In this document: positions 23,345-31,144 of the stretch, one piece after another | Position numbering within the stretch: position 1 is the stretch's first letter | Layout: each line of letters begins with the position of its first letter | DNA from: a virus | Length of the DNA: 44,740 nt | Virus record (IMG/VR): IMGVR_UViG_3300042520_001052 | Span: 1 to 44,740 of that record | Strand: one strand, 5' to 3' | Notes under the pieces: model-generated | The model's database searches: none | What the model saw: the letters and a program-made list of their open reading frames with translations, nothing else | Told to the model about the DNA's origin: nothing | Translations under genes and position numbers: made by a program

Positions 23345-23822
23345 CCGCTTATTAGATTACATTGTTTACGAACCAACTACTGGAATAATACGATTACGTA
23401 ACCAGTATAATAGGTCTTTTAATGGTAGCGTTGCTGGATTTAAAGATAAGGATGGGTATATAGTAATCGGCATACAAGGTAAGATATATAAAGCACACAG
23501 ATTAGCTTGGTTATCTATACACGGAGATATTCCTGATGACACACAAGTTGACCATATCAACGGTATTAAAGATGATAATAGGTTGTGTAATCTCAGGCTT
23601 GCTACAAGAAGTCAAAACAAACATAATACTAGATTACAGTCTAATAATACCTCTGGTATAAAAGGATTAAGTTTTAATAGGCAAAGAAATAAATGGGTAG
23701 CTAGAGTAACAATAAAGGGTACAGTACACCATCTTGGTATGTTTACAGTTAAAGCGACTGCTGAAAAAGTATTAAAAGAATTTAGGGAAACCAACTTAGA
23801 GGAGTACGTAAACCATGGATAG
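23337..23822 (+). CDS. HNH homing endonuclease with AP2-like C-terminal domain (first copy)
   Basis: A 161-aa protein. The HNH motif begins VDHINGIKDDNR at residue 71 (catalytic D72, H73, N75, N81, and N85 in NLRLATRSQN). Residues 107-155 have the GIKGLSFNRQRNKWVARV pattern of an AP2-type DNA-binding domain. Such genes are mobile free-standing homing endonucleases that cut genomes lacking them and spread by repair. It sits exactly between the 83-aa gene and the nuclease gene, with ATGGATAG overlaps at both ends, which suggests a seamless insertion. Its 3' end also supplies the GAGGAG ribosome site for the nuclease. Confidence 0.88.
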   Translation: MDSRLLDYIVYEPTTGIIRLRNQYNRSFNGSVAGFKDKDGYIVIGIQGKIYKAHRLAWLSIHGDIPDDTQVDHINGIKDDNRLCNLRLATRSQNKHNTRLQSNNTSGIKGLSFNRQRNKWVARVTIKGTVHHLGMFTVKATAEKVLKEFRETNLEEYVNHG

Positions 23823-24720
23823 TAGATTAAAATTAATATCTAATAGTAGCGTGCTATCTGTACATTCTTGTCCGCGAAGATACCAGCTAAGAAAGCTGTG
23901 GCCTGAGTATCTTGGCGATGTGTCAGTAGATACAGTGTACGGCTCTATGTTCCATACTGGTATCCAACAATTCCTATCAACAGGTAATCTGCAAGAAGCT
24001 ATGCTATTAGCTGCTACTGAATGGCGCTTAGAACTTTATGAGTTTAAGAAAGAAAAGAGTTTCTGGCATTGTTGGAACGCTATTGAGCAATTCGCTTTCC
24101 TATATCCTGAATCCCCATTAGCTGACTATGAGATACTTATCTATAATGGTAAGCCAGCAATGGAGTTAGGTTTCTGTATCAGCCTTCCTGACGGCTTCTA
24201 CTATCGAGGCTATATTGACTTAGTAATGCAGCATAAGCATACTGGCAGCATCCTAGTAGTTGACCTTAAGACTAGCGGTATGAATCATAGCAATCCAGCT
24301 AAGTATCAGAACAGCAGCCAGAACATAGCTTATTCAGTAGTACTTGATACAGTAGCGCCGGGATTGCAGACATTCAATGTAATGTATTATGAATACCTGA
24401 CTTATCTTAATAAGTTTGTAGCTCATGACTTTGTTATTGATAACCTTGAGCGAGCCACTTGGATAAGGGACTTGCTGATGGAATGTCAGATTATGCAGTT
24501 CTATGATAATAACAGTGAGTGGCCTAAGCATGGTGAAAGCTGTGTTAGTTATGGCCGCTCTTGTGAGTTCCTGGATAATTGCACAATGCCAACAGCAGCT
24601 TTGCTAGGCACTCATAAGCAGGAGGATGAAGCATTAAGCATTGATAGCAAAGCACCCTATGATATCTATATCACATTAGAAGAGATTATTAATAGCCAGA
24701 TTAATTTGATTGAGGAATAG
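23815..24720 (+). CDS. PD-(D/E)XK exonuclease, Cas4/RecB-like with probable Fe-S cluster
   Basis: A 301-aa protein. Nuclease motifs in order: GSMFHTG with H47, E117 (MELGF), GYID with D135, VVDLKT with D150 and K152, and Q169 (SSQNIAYSV). Four cysteines are placed as in iron-sulphur Cas4/AddB nucleases: C19 (SCPRRY) near the N-terminus and C243, C250 and C256 near the C-terminus. It probably resects DNA ends for recombination together with the Sak4-like ATPase three genes downstream. Its first codons (MDSRL) are mirrored by the start of the inserted HNH gene. Confidence 0.85.
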   Translation: MDSRLKLISNSSVLSVHSCPRRYQLRKLWPEYLGDVSVDTVYGSMFHTGIQQFLSTGNLQEAMLLAATEWRLELYEFKKEKSFWHCWNAIEQFAFLYPESPLADYEILIYNGKPAMELGFCISLPDGFYYRGYIDLVMQHKHTGSILVVDLKTSGMNHSNPAKYQNSSQNIAYSVVLDTVAPGLQTFNVMYYEYLTYLNKFVAHDFVIDNLERATWIRDLLMECQIMQFYDNNSEWPKHGESCVSYGRSCEFLDNCTMPTAALLGTHKQEDEALSIDSKAPYDIYITLEEIINSQINLIEE

Positions 24721-24730
24721 GAGGTAGCCA

Positions 24731-25003
24731 GTGGCAACAGTTAGAATACAGTTATCAGCAAATGAGTTAGCATCAATAGAATCAGCATTATCACCAAGAG
24801 TATCTGATACTGATGACATTAAGCTGCTAATTAAAATTCAGCGTGCATTAGTATCAGCAGGAGGTAAGATCAGCAAAGGTGGAATAATCAATAACACTAA
24901 CAGTATGACAGTGGATTCAATACTAGCTAAGATGGTATCAGATGAACCAATAACAGAAGAAGAAAGAGACTTTTATAAACAAGCAACAGGACAAGAGATA
25001 TGA
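24731..25003 (+). CDS. Hypothetical protein, 90 aa
   Basis: GTG start at 24731 with GGAGG upstream, a strong ribosome site. Sequence begins MATVRIQLSANELASIESAL; residues 14-35 and 60-90 are helical, and the tail is acidic (SDEPITEEERDFYKQ). Starts ten bases after the nuclease. Likely a small replication-module accessory protein; no family was recognised. Confidence 0.6.
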   Translation: MATVRIQLSANELASIESALSPRVSDTDDIKLLIKIQRALVSAGGKISKGGIINNTNSMTVDSILAKMVSDEPITEEERDFYKQATGQEI

Positions 25004-25203
25004 GAACAAAAGTAGCTAAAAGATTGAGAAGATCAGCAATGATACTAACTAATAGATCAGTTAAATCTGATAGCCAGCTAATACATAAGAATAGCGACCC
25101 AAAGAGAAAAGATTATCACACTGCAATCCTAAAGCCAAACTGCACTAGAGCCAAGTATCAGCAACTTAAGAAACAATACTATCAGGAGCGCAGACATGCC
25201 TAA
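25000..25203 (+). CDS. Small highly basic protein, 67 aa
   Basis: Overlaps both neighbours by a few bases. About a third of the residues are Lys or Arg (MRTKVAKRLRRSAM at the start, QERRHA at the end). A nucleic-acid-binding or bridging role in the recombination module is likely from charge; no family was recognised. It precedes the Sak4-like gene and may be translated with it. Confidence 0.6.
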   Translation: MRTKVAKRLRRSAMILTNRSVKSDSQLIHKNSDPKRKDYHTAILKPNCTRAKYQQLKKQYYQERRHA

Positions 25204-26149
25204 GTTATCATCACTAGCTGGCGGTAAAGCGCCACAACATGCGCTAGTATTCGGACCGCCTAAGACTGGTAAGACACAGCTAATAGGAGAACTTAGTAAA
25301 GAATTCAATATTATTTGGTTTGACATTGAAGCTGGTAAGGATACACTGCTGAAACTACCAATGGAGCAACAAGAACGCATTACTCTTATCAGTGTGCTTG
25401 ATACCATTGATGAGCCACGTGCCCATGCTACCATTGATAAGATTCTAATGGGTGGCGACTTCCATATCTGTGACGATCATGGTACTGTTGATTGCACTAG
25501 ATGCACTAAAGATATGGTTGATCGCTGGACTGATATTCATATTCCTACTAGCATTGCTGATGGTGGCTGCGAGACAGTAGTGGTATTCGATTCCCTATCA
25601 CAGCTTACTACCAGCATCAATAGTACATGCAATAAGCATCTTGGTAGTAGCATCAAGTTGGACTGGGCGCCATCCCGTAAGGATAAGGATAGCATGGCAG
25701 AGTATGAGTTCCAGATGAAGTATCTTAATCGCATCATGTCCAGAATTCAAAATGCGCCATTCCATGTAGCATGTACTGCTCATGAGATTGAAGCTGAGCG
25801 TGAAGATGGCGGTGTCCGTATTGTCCCTAGCATCGGAACTAAGAACTATGCTATTAACAGTGCTAAGTATTTCGGACATGTTATCTACATGGATAAGATT
25901 AATCTACAGCACAAGGCATTTTCGGATACAGGTTATAGTAATAGAATCCTTACTGGTAGCCGCCTTGATGTAGCATTAGAAGGTATGGGTGAGATGAGCT
26001 TACTGCCTATATTCAGAGGTGAGGCTGGAGTAGGTCGTAATAATAGGATGCAACAAGCAAGTGCAGTATTGAAAGATGTATCAGCTACAGTAAGCAGCCA
26101 AGGCAATCAAGTAGCAAAACCAACATTCACACTAGGAGCAAAGAAATGA
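25196..26149 (+). CDS. Sak4-like RecA-fold ATPase (recombinase)
   Basis: A 317-aa protein with Walker A GPPKTGKT (residues 20-27) and Walker B VVVFDSLSQL (128-137). Residues 92-103 hold C92, C100 and C103 with a nearby His (HICDDHGTVDCTRC), which could form a small metal site. The size and motifs are those of phage Sak4/AAA_24-type ATPases, which act with an SSB-like protein in single-strand annealing and recombination. An SSB-like gene (27239) lies close downstream and a nuclease (23815) close upstream. Codons and spacing are continuous with the operon; it ends in an ATGA overlap. Confidence 0.8.
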   Translation: MPKLSSLAGGKAPQHALVFGPPKTGKTQLIGELSKEFNIIWFDIEAGKDTLLKLPMEQQERITLISVLDTIDEPRAHATIDKILMGGDFHICDDHGTVDCTRCTKDMVDRWTDIHIPTSIADGGCETVVVFDSLSQLTTSINSTCNKHLGSSIKLDWAPSRKDKDSMAEYEFQMKYLNRIMSRIQNAPFHVACTAHEIEAEREDGGVRIVPSIGTKNYAINSAKYFGHVIYMDKINLQHKAFSDTGYSNRILTGSRLDVALEGMGEMSLLPIFRGEAGVGRNNRMQQASAVLKDVSATVSSQGNQVAKPTFTLGAKK

Positions 26150-26280
26150 TTGACGCAGAAAATGAGTATGATAACGATGAAATCGAGGAAGATAAGGAAT
26201 CCATATATGAAGAAGACTACCTTGATGATGACAATGATGATGGTGATGACAGCCTAGCAGGAGCAGATAATTATGAATGA
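26146..26280 (+). CDS. Acidic mini-protein, 44 aa
   Basis: Overlaps the Sak4-like gene (ATGA) and the DHH gene (8 bases). About 22 of its 44 residues are Asp or Glu and only one is Lys. No fold is predicted beyond a disordered or helical acidic chain. Such proteins may mimic DNA, or act as a detached version of the acidic tail of SSB proteins that binds partner enzymes. Location between a recombination ATPase and a phosphoesterase supports a regulatory role. Confidence 0.6.
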   Translation: MIDAENEYDNDEIEEDKESIYEEDYLDDDNDDGDDSLAGADNYE

Positions 26281-27172
26281 TACTAATAGCCCAATAATCC
26301 TGTTTCACGCCCACTGTCTTGATGGATTCGGTGCTGCTTATGCTACATGGAAACACTTTGGTGATAATGCCAGCTATTTTCCTGTTAGCTATGGTGACAG
26401 CATAGAGCATATAGATACTGTAGGTAAGGATATTTATATTGTAGATTTCAGTTTCCCGCCAGAGCAAGTGGCTAAGATGTTGGAAGTGGCAGCTAATATT
26501 ACTATTATAGATCATCATAAAACATTCATTGATGCTGTGGAATCTGACGGTTACTGCAATGAGAATGGCACACCCTGGGAAAGACTTGATATTCATTATG
26601 ATCTTAACAAGAGTGGCGCTGTTCTGACTTGGGAATACTTTGCTATCAGCGAGCAAGTGCCAATGCTATTAGGTCATATTCAAGATAGAGACCTATGGCA
26701 GTTCAAGCTAAATGGCACTAAGGAGATATGTGCAGCTCTTAGTAATAAGATATTGGTAGAGCGCACTTTCGATTACTGGGATTTCCTAGTTCATGCTTTC
26801 GATACTGATGACTTGGAAGTGATGCATGACACTTATGCTAAAGGCAGAGCAGTAATAGCAACCCAGGAAATGCTGATTCAGGAATGTATGGCTACCGCTA
26901 GTAAGTCTATGGTAGATGAATTTGGAATTAACATTGTGCAATGTAATGCCCCTGCGTCAATAGCATCAGAACTTGGCAATAGGTTAGCTGAGCAGCACCC
27001 AGATTGTATCGCTGTTATTTATAGTAACGATCATGTTAAGCAGCTTGTTAAGTGCAGCCTCAGATCAGTAGGTGATGTAGATTGTACAGTACTAGCTAAG
27101 CATTTTGGGGGCGGCGGTCACAAGAACGCAGCAGGTTTCACAACAACAATAGGAGAAGTAAGAACTAGATAG
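26273..27172 (+). CDS. DHH-family phosphoesterase
   Basis: A 299-aa protein. N-terminal DHH domain: HAHCLDGFGAA (12-22; H12, H14, D17), VDFS (57-60) and IIDHHKT (78-84). C-terminal DHHA1-type domain: GGGGHKNAAG (279-288). All metal-ligand positions are present. Relatives degrade short oligonucleotides (NrnA), cyclic dinucleotides (GdpP) or bisphosphate nucleotides, or resect single-stranded DNA (RecJ, which is longer). Here it lies in the replication module, so roles in removing short oligos or destroying nucleotide signals made by host defences are possible. The start overlaps the acidic gene. Confidence 0.85.
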   Translation: MNDTNSPIILFHAHCLDGFGAAYATWKHFGDNASYFPVSYGDSIEHIDTVGKDIYIVDFSFPPEQVAKMLEVAANITIIDHHKTFIDAVESDGYCNENGTPWERLDIHYDLNKSGAVLTWEYFAISEQVPMLLGHIQDRDLWQFKLNGTKEICAALSNKILVERTFDYWDFLVHAFDTDDLEVMHDTYAKGRAVIATQEMLIQECMATASKSMVDEFGINIVQCNAPASIASELGNRLAEQHPDCIAVIYSNDHVKQLVKCSLRSVGDVDCTVLAKHFGGGGHKNAAGFTTTIGEVRTR

Positions 27173-27238
27173 TAATAGCAGTAACACGTAGTAACTTTAA
27201 TCTTTAATCTATAACCAATAACCTAATAGGTAAATAAA

Positions 27239-27748
27239 ATGACAACTGAAATGAACGCACAAGCAAATGATGAATTGGAGATGTTTGAGTTCTCGATAGA
27301 TGACTTACCAGATCTTCCTGAGTTTGTTACCTGGCCAGTAGGTACATATAGCGTAGAAGGTGTTAGCTTGAAACGTCGTGACATTGAAATTGGCGATGAC
27401 ACAAGAGCAGCAATTGAGCTGACAGTTAAGCTGGAAAGTATTGTAGCATTCAAGCCTGCAACTGCTACATTACCAGAAGTTGGTAGCACTCAATCATGGT
27501 CTTTCTTCTTGGAAGGTAAGGATGAGCGTAGCACTAACTTTGCACAAGGCAAGATCAAGCAGTTAATGGCACCATTCAAAACTCTGACTGGCGGTTCTGG
27601 TAGCTTGCCTGAGATTGCAAGAACAATACCAGGAGCTAAGTTCAATATCGTTACTGATATCAGAACTAGTAAGCTCAGTGACGAAGCTAAGAAGAATGGT
27701 GAAGAAGCTAAGGTTTATAGTGGTATCAAGAATCTTTTCTTAGCTTAG
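27239..27748 (+). CDS. SSB-like / DUF669-type protein
   Basis: A 169-aa protein. The N-terminal 30 residues are acidic (DELEMFEFSIDDLPDLPEF), then a beta-rich core with WPVGTYSVEGVSLK and LTVKLESI, typical of OB-like or DUF669 proteins. The C-terminal third is basic to neutral and ends KVYSGIKNLFLA. Such proteins occur beside Sak4-type ATPases and are believed to bind single-stranded DNA. The acidic N-terminal arm is a possible partner-binding tail. Preceded by a 66-base gap with AGG upstream of the ATG. Confidence 0.6.
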   Translation: MTTEMNAQANDELEMFEFSIDDLPDLPEFVTWPVGTYSVEGVSLKRRDIEIGDDTRAAIELTVKLESIVAFKPATATLPEVGSTQSWSFFLEGKDERSTNFAQGKIKQLMAPFKTLTGGSGSLPEIARTIPGAKFNIVTDIRTSKLSDEAKKNGEEAKVYSGIKNLFLA

Positions 27749-27776
27749 CCAGTAGCCTGGTAGTAAGGATGATATT

Positions 27777-27792
27777 GCCACAAGGAAGTGGC
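27777..27792 (+). other. Hairpin with AAGGAA loop
   Basis: GCCAC (27777-27781) pairs with GTGGC (27788-27792) around AAGGAA, followed by TCATTATTTT. The preceding sequence TAGTAAGGAT also precedes the hairpin after the capsid gene. It may be a weak terminator or an mRNA processing site. Confidence 0.5.
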
Positions 27793-27830
27793 TCATTATT
27801 TTAGCATTCTTAACTGAGAGGATTAAAGTA

Positions 27831-28022
27831 ATGTCACATGTAAGTAACACAGAACCAAGAGTTATCATATGTAAGTTATGTAAGAAACCTCTTACTACTA
27901 ACCAGCGTGCAAGGCGTTACCATGTTGAGTGCGCTAAATTTGTTCAATCAGAAAGATCAAGAACCTGGTATAAAGATAAGGAGAAAAGTAATGACAGCAG
28001 TATCAACACCAAAATTAACTAA
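27831..28022 (+). CDS. Small zinc-finger-like protein, 63 aa
   Basis: Residues 14-34 contain C14xxC17 and H31xxC34 in a basic context (CKLCKKPLTTNQRARRYHVEC), a plausible zinc finger. The tail is charged and probably disordered. It overlaps the next gene by 32 bases. A nucleic-acid or protein-binding role is inferred from motif only. Confidence 0.6.
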   Translation: MSHVSNTEPRVIICKLCKKPLTTNQRARRYHVECAKFVQSERSRTWYKDKEKSNDSSINTKIN

Positions 28023-28242
28023 GAAAGAAATCAGACAGGAGCTATATAAGAAATCAATACCTGAATTGAAAGATACCATTGCATACCATGAAGCTAAGGC
28101 AGCAGCTAATCAGCGCATTGTTGCTATCGCTAAGTTATGTCTTAAGTCACTGGAGAAATCAGATGAAGTTGATAATAGCAGCACTGATAATGCTAAGCCT
28201 GAACAGCCTAGTGATAGCAGCAACAGCGAGGACTCTGTATGA
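27991..28242 (+). CDS. Hypothetical coiled protein, 83 aa
   Basis: The frame opens earlier (27907), but ATG 27991 has AAGGAG upstream and is chosen. Residues 8-45 are helical and basic (TKKEIRQELYKKSIPELKD), and the C-terminal 30 are a Ser/Asp/Glu-rich disordered tail. No family was recognised. Its end overlaps the next start (ATGA). Confidence 0.6.
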   Translation: MTAVSTPKLTKKEIRQELYKKSIPELKDTIAYHEAKAAANQRIVAIAKLCLKSLEKSDEVDNSSTDNAKPEQPSDSSNSEDSV

Positions 28243-28448
28243 GCGCGCAGGAGATACCAGCAATAGCGGATTTGGAAGTGCTAGTAAAGCTATGGTTCAA
28301 CAATCACAGCCAACAGCTAGGAGACACAGTAATCACAGTAGAAAGCCAAGGATTAGGAAGTTACCAGCTAAGTATAAGCGAGGTAAGATACATGTCACTA
28401 GATGAAGCAATAGCAATAATGGAGTCAGCAGATGAGCAAAAGCATTAA
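28239..28448 (+). CDS. Hypothetical protein, 69 aa
   Basis: Starts in an ATGA overlap at 28239. A small alpha/beta protein with VKLWFNNHSQQLGD and SLDEAIAIMESADEQ at its end. A different open frame through the same DNA (28163-28405) has a signal-peptide-like start; this frame is preferred because of the overlapping stop/start chain and balanced residues. Confidence 0.55.
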   Translation: MSAQEIPAIADLEVLVKLWFNNHSQQLGDTVITVESQGLGSYQLSISEVRYMSLDEAIAIMESADEQKH

Positions 28449-28701
28449 GGGCATTGAGCGCCAAATAAGAAAATGGTGGATGCTAATAACAGCACCTGAA
28501 GGGTTAGTAAGAATAGCTGGCGGTTACTATATTTTGCGAGAAGGATTTGCAGTACCCCAAGTAGTAGCCTATCCTGTAGTATTCGCAGGTATCAGTGGCT
28601 GGGCATTAGCAAAAGGATTACCTAATAGATACTTTACTAATATGAAACTGGCTAAGCAGAAAAGTATTGAAGCTAGATTCTTTATTGAATTTATGGAATA
28701 G
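28432..28701 (+). CDS. Small protein with hydrophobic centre, 89 aa
   Basis: Starts at ATG 28432 inside the end of the previous gene. The N-terminal 25 residues are basic and aromatic (IERQIRKWWMLI); residues 30-62 are hydrophobic with two possible membrane helices (IAGGYYILREGFAV and VVAYPVVFAGISGWALA). The C-terminus is basic. A membrane-associated role is possible; no family was recognised. Confidence 0.55.
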   Translation: MSKSIKGIERQIRKWWMLITAPEGLVRIAGGYYILREGFAVPQVVAYPVVFAGISGWALAKGLPNRYFTNMKLAKQKSIEARFFIEFME

Positions 28702-28713
28702 CAGGAGGCAGTT

Positions 28714-28887
28714 ATGGCACAATATGAAGCTACACTTACTATTAAATGGTATCCAGAACTTAAGCATAAGACTCCTGATGCGGAGCTTGGCGTTGTAATA
28801 GCTCATAACTTAGAGCTGCTTAAAGGTGAAGGTATAGTAATAGTAAGTAAGGATATTAAGCCGCTGCCTAGCAGGGGGAGAAAGTAA
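28714..28887 (+). CDS. Small protein, 57 aa
   Basis: ATG 28714 with GGAGG upstream; TAA at 28885. A compact beta-rich protein (ATLTIKWYPELKHK, then GIVIVSKDIKP) ending in a basic tail. It lies 5 bases before the DNA polymerase start. No family was recognised. Confidence 0.6.
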   Translation: MAQYEATLTIKWYPELKHKTPDAELGVVIAHNLELLKGEGIVIVSKDIKPLPSRGRK

Positions 28888-28892
28888 CCATT

Positions 28893-31088
28893 ATGAAAAT
28901 CTTATTTCTAGGACTTGAGGCTGATCGCCCTTTCCTATCACATCTACGACAGCATGTCAGTAGCTTCTCACTTAGGCAGCATGATTTCATTGAGGAGATT
29001 GTGCTGCAATATGGTAAGACTGGCACTACTCATATCATAACAACTCAGCAATCCCTGATACCCTTACTGTGCCATACAGCTAGTAGCAAAGAGCAGACTC
29101 TTGATAACTATGCTGGTAGCTGGGTTACTCATCAGGCAAGCGGTATGCACTTCCTTTTTGTGCATCCTCTTAAGCAATGCCTGACAGTGTCTCATGGTAA
29201 GTTCTTGCTGGAAAGATATATCAGTAAGTTTACGAAACCAGCTAACTGGGTAACTACTGATACTTTTAATTGGAAAATACTGGAGACTCTGGATGATTAT
29301 GATGTCGCTTTTGATAGCATTAGCAACGCTAGCTTATGTGCTGTTGATATCGAGACTAGGCCTGATCTTAGCATTAGCTGTATCAGTTACACTTGTGTTT
29401 TTAATGAGCGCAAAGGCAGCTGGACTACTCGCACCTATGTGATGCCACTTCCTTATAATCTGGAGGAGGATGATTACCATATCCGCTATCAATACCTAGC
29501 TAAATTCAATAACACACCACAAACACCTAAGATACTACAGAATGGAAAATATGATGCAGCTTACTTACAACGATATAATATCCCTCTTGCTGGTTATATG
29601 TTTGATACTCAATTGTGTCATCATGCTTGGTATGCGGAACTTCCTAAAGCCCTTGACATTATCGCCACATTCTATATCCGTCAGTCATGCTTCTGGAAGA
29701 ATGAAGGTGATACTGGTAATACTTATGACCTCTACTACTATAATGCTCTTGATACTTGGCATACTGCATGGGTTTTCATTCAGTGGTTAGTAGAGTCACC
29801 AGCCTGGGCTAAGCACAATTACTTGCTAAGTTTCCAAACAGTAGCACCTAATTTCTTAATGGAGTCAACAGGGTTAGCAGTAAACTATGAGCAGTTCTAT
29901 GAAGTACAAGCTGAGCATCAAAGTAAGAAGGAAGCTGCGCTTGCTGAGCTTCGTGCTAGTATCGGTAATGCTAACTATAATCCTGGCAGTTCTCAGCAGA
30001 ATCTTAAGCTATTACATATTCTAGGCTGCAAGGACGTTAAGAACGCTGATGCTAAAGTAATGAATAGAGTTAGTCATAGGCATCCATTCATAGCTCTGTT
30101 AGTTGAACTGATAAGTAACTATGCTAAAGCCGCTAAATTAGTAAGCACATACCTCAATGAAGAAAAACATTTTAATGGTCGCGTATTATATAGTCTTAAC
30201 CCTACTACTGATACTGGGAGGAATAAGTCTAAGAGCCACCACTTCTGGACAGGGTTTAATATTCAAAACATTCCAAGAAGCGGCGGTATTAAAAGGTTCA
30301 TTGAAGCAGATGAGGACTTCCTGATAACAGAAGCTGATTATGCACAGGCTGAATCACGAGACACTGGATATATTACTGGCGACTTAGTACTGATTGATAA
30401 CGTGGAGTCTGATAGGGATTTCCATAAGTCAAATGCTAGCATGTTTTTTGGTGTGCCCTATGAGCAGGTTGATAAGGAATTGCGCCAGTTAGGTAAGCCA
30501 GTTAACCATGGTAAGAACTATCTGATGGGTGAGGAAACTCTTATTGATAGCATGGGCTTAGCTAATATTTTTAGAGTGCAATCCAGGTTAGGACTTCCTA
30601 AGTATTGGACTCCTAAGCAGGTGGCTAAGTATCTTGGTGACCTATTTGATAATGTCTATCCAGTAGTATCTAAGGAGTATCCGCAATGGATTAAAGAGCA
30701 AGTATTGAAATGCAGGATGCTAGTAAATCCTTATGGTTGGGTACGATATTGTTTCGGTGACCCAATTAAGAATAAGAGCGTGCTAAGAGCATTAGTAGCG
30801 CATCTGCCACAAGGTACTAATGCACAAGCTCTTAATCTAGCAACCCGCTTAGTATTTGATAGAGTATGGAAACCTAATAGTGATAACTTTAAAATGAACG
30901 CACAAATACATGATAGTTTATTATTTCAAACAAGAATAGGACATGAAGCATTAGCACAACAGGTAGCAGATTGCATGTTAGAAGCTAGTACACTTGATGT
31001 TACTGATATTAAGGGAGTAACCAGAAGAATGAGAATACCAGTTGACTTATCCAGTGGAGGAAAATCATGGGCGGACAGCAAGGAATGA
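28893..31088 (+). CDS. DNA polymerase, family A, with 3'-5' exonuclease domain
   Basis: A 731-aa protein. Exonuclease motifs: VDIETRP near residue 154, NGKYDAAY near 216 and YYYNALDTWHT near 283. Polymerase motifs: A, ADYAQAESR (D482, E487, R489); B (O helix), R531-K535-H539-Y543 in RQLGKPVNHGKNY; C, IHDS (H673, D674, S675). The catalytic acids D482 and D674 are present. Two positions are unusual: His539 aligns with E. coli Phe762 (T7 Tyr526), and motif C reads HDS instead of HDE. No N-terminal 5' nuclease domain, as is usual in phages. It is the replicative polymerase of this phage, followed by an HNH gene. Confidence 0.93.
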   Translation: MKILFLGLEADRPFLSHLRQHVSSFSLRQHDFIEEIVLQYGKTGTTHIITTQQSLIPLLCHTASSKEQTLDNYAGSWVTHQASGMHFLFVHPLKQCLTVSHGKFLLERYISKFTKPANWVTTDTFNWKILETLDDYDVAFDSISNASLCAVDIETRPDLSISCISYTCVFNERKGSWTTRTYVMPLPYNLEEDDYHIRYQYLAKFNNTPQTPKILQNGKYDAAYLQRYNIPLAGYMFDTQLCHHAWYAELPKALDIIATFYIRQSCFWKNEGDTGNTYDLYYYNALDTWHTAWVFIQWLVESPAWAKHNYLLSFQTVAPNFLMESTGLAVNYEQFYEVQAEHQSKKEAALAELRASIGNANYNPGSSQQNLKLLHILGCKDVKNADAKVMNRVSHRHPFIALLVELISNYAKAAKLVSTYLNEEKHFNGRVLYSLNPTTDTGRNKSKSHHFWTGFNIQNIPRSGGIKRFIEADEDFLITEADYAQAESRDTGYITGDLVLIDNVESDRDFHKSNASMFFGVPYEQVDKELRQLGKPVNHGKNYLMGEETLIDSMGLANIFRVQSRLGLPKYWTPKQVAKYLGDLFDNVYPVVSKEYPQWIKEQVLKCRMLVNPYGWVRYCFGDPIKNKSVLRALVAHLPQGTNAQALNLATRLVFDRVWKPNSDNFKMNAQIHDSLLFQTRIGHEALAQQVADCMLEASTLDVTDIKGVTRRMRIPVDLSSGGKSWADSKE

Positions 31089-31144
31089 TTCCAAGCTAGT
31101 ACTGCCTAACCCAATAACCTAACCAGCCTAACAAGGCAGATATT

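Noticed and set aside
26132-26656. 174-codon minus-strand frame with a His-rich run
   Set aside because: Antisense of the acidic mini-gene and DHH gene; the His run is the reverse of GAT/GAC codons. It opposes the operon direction.
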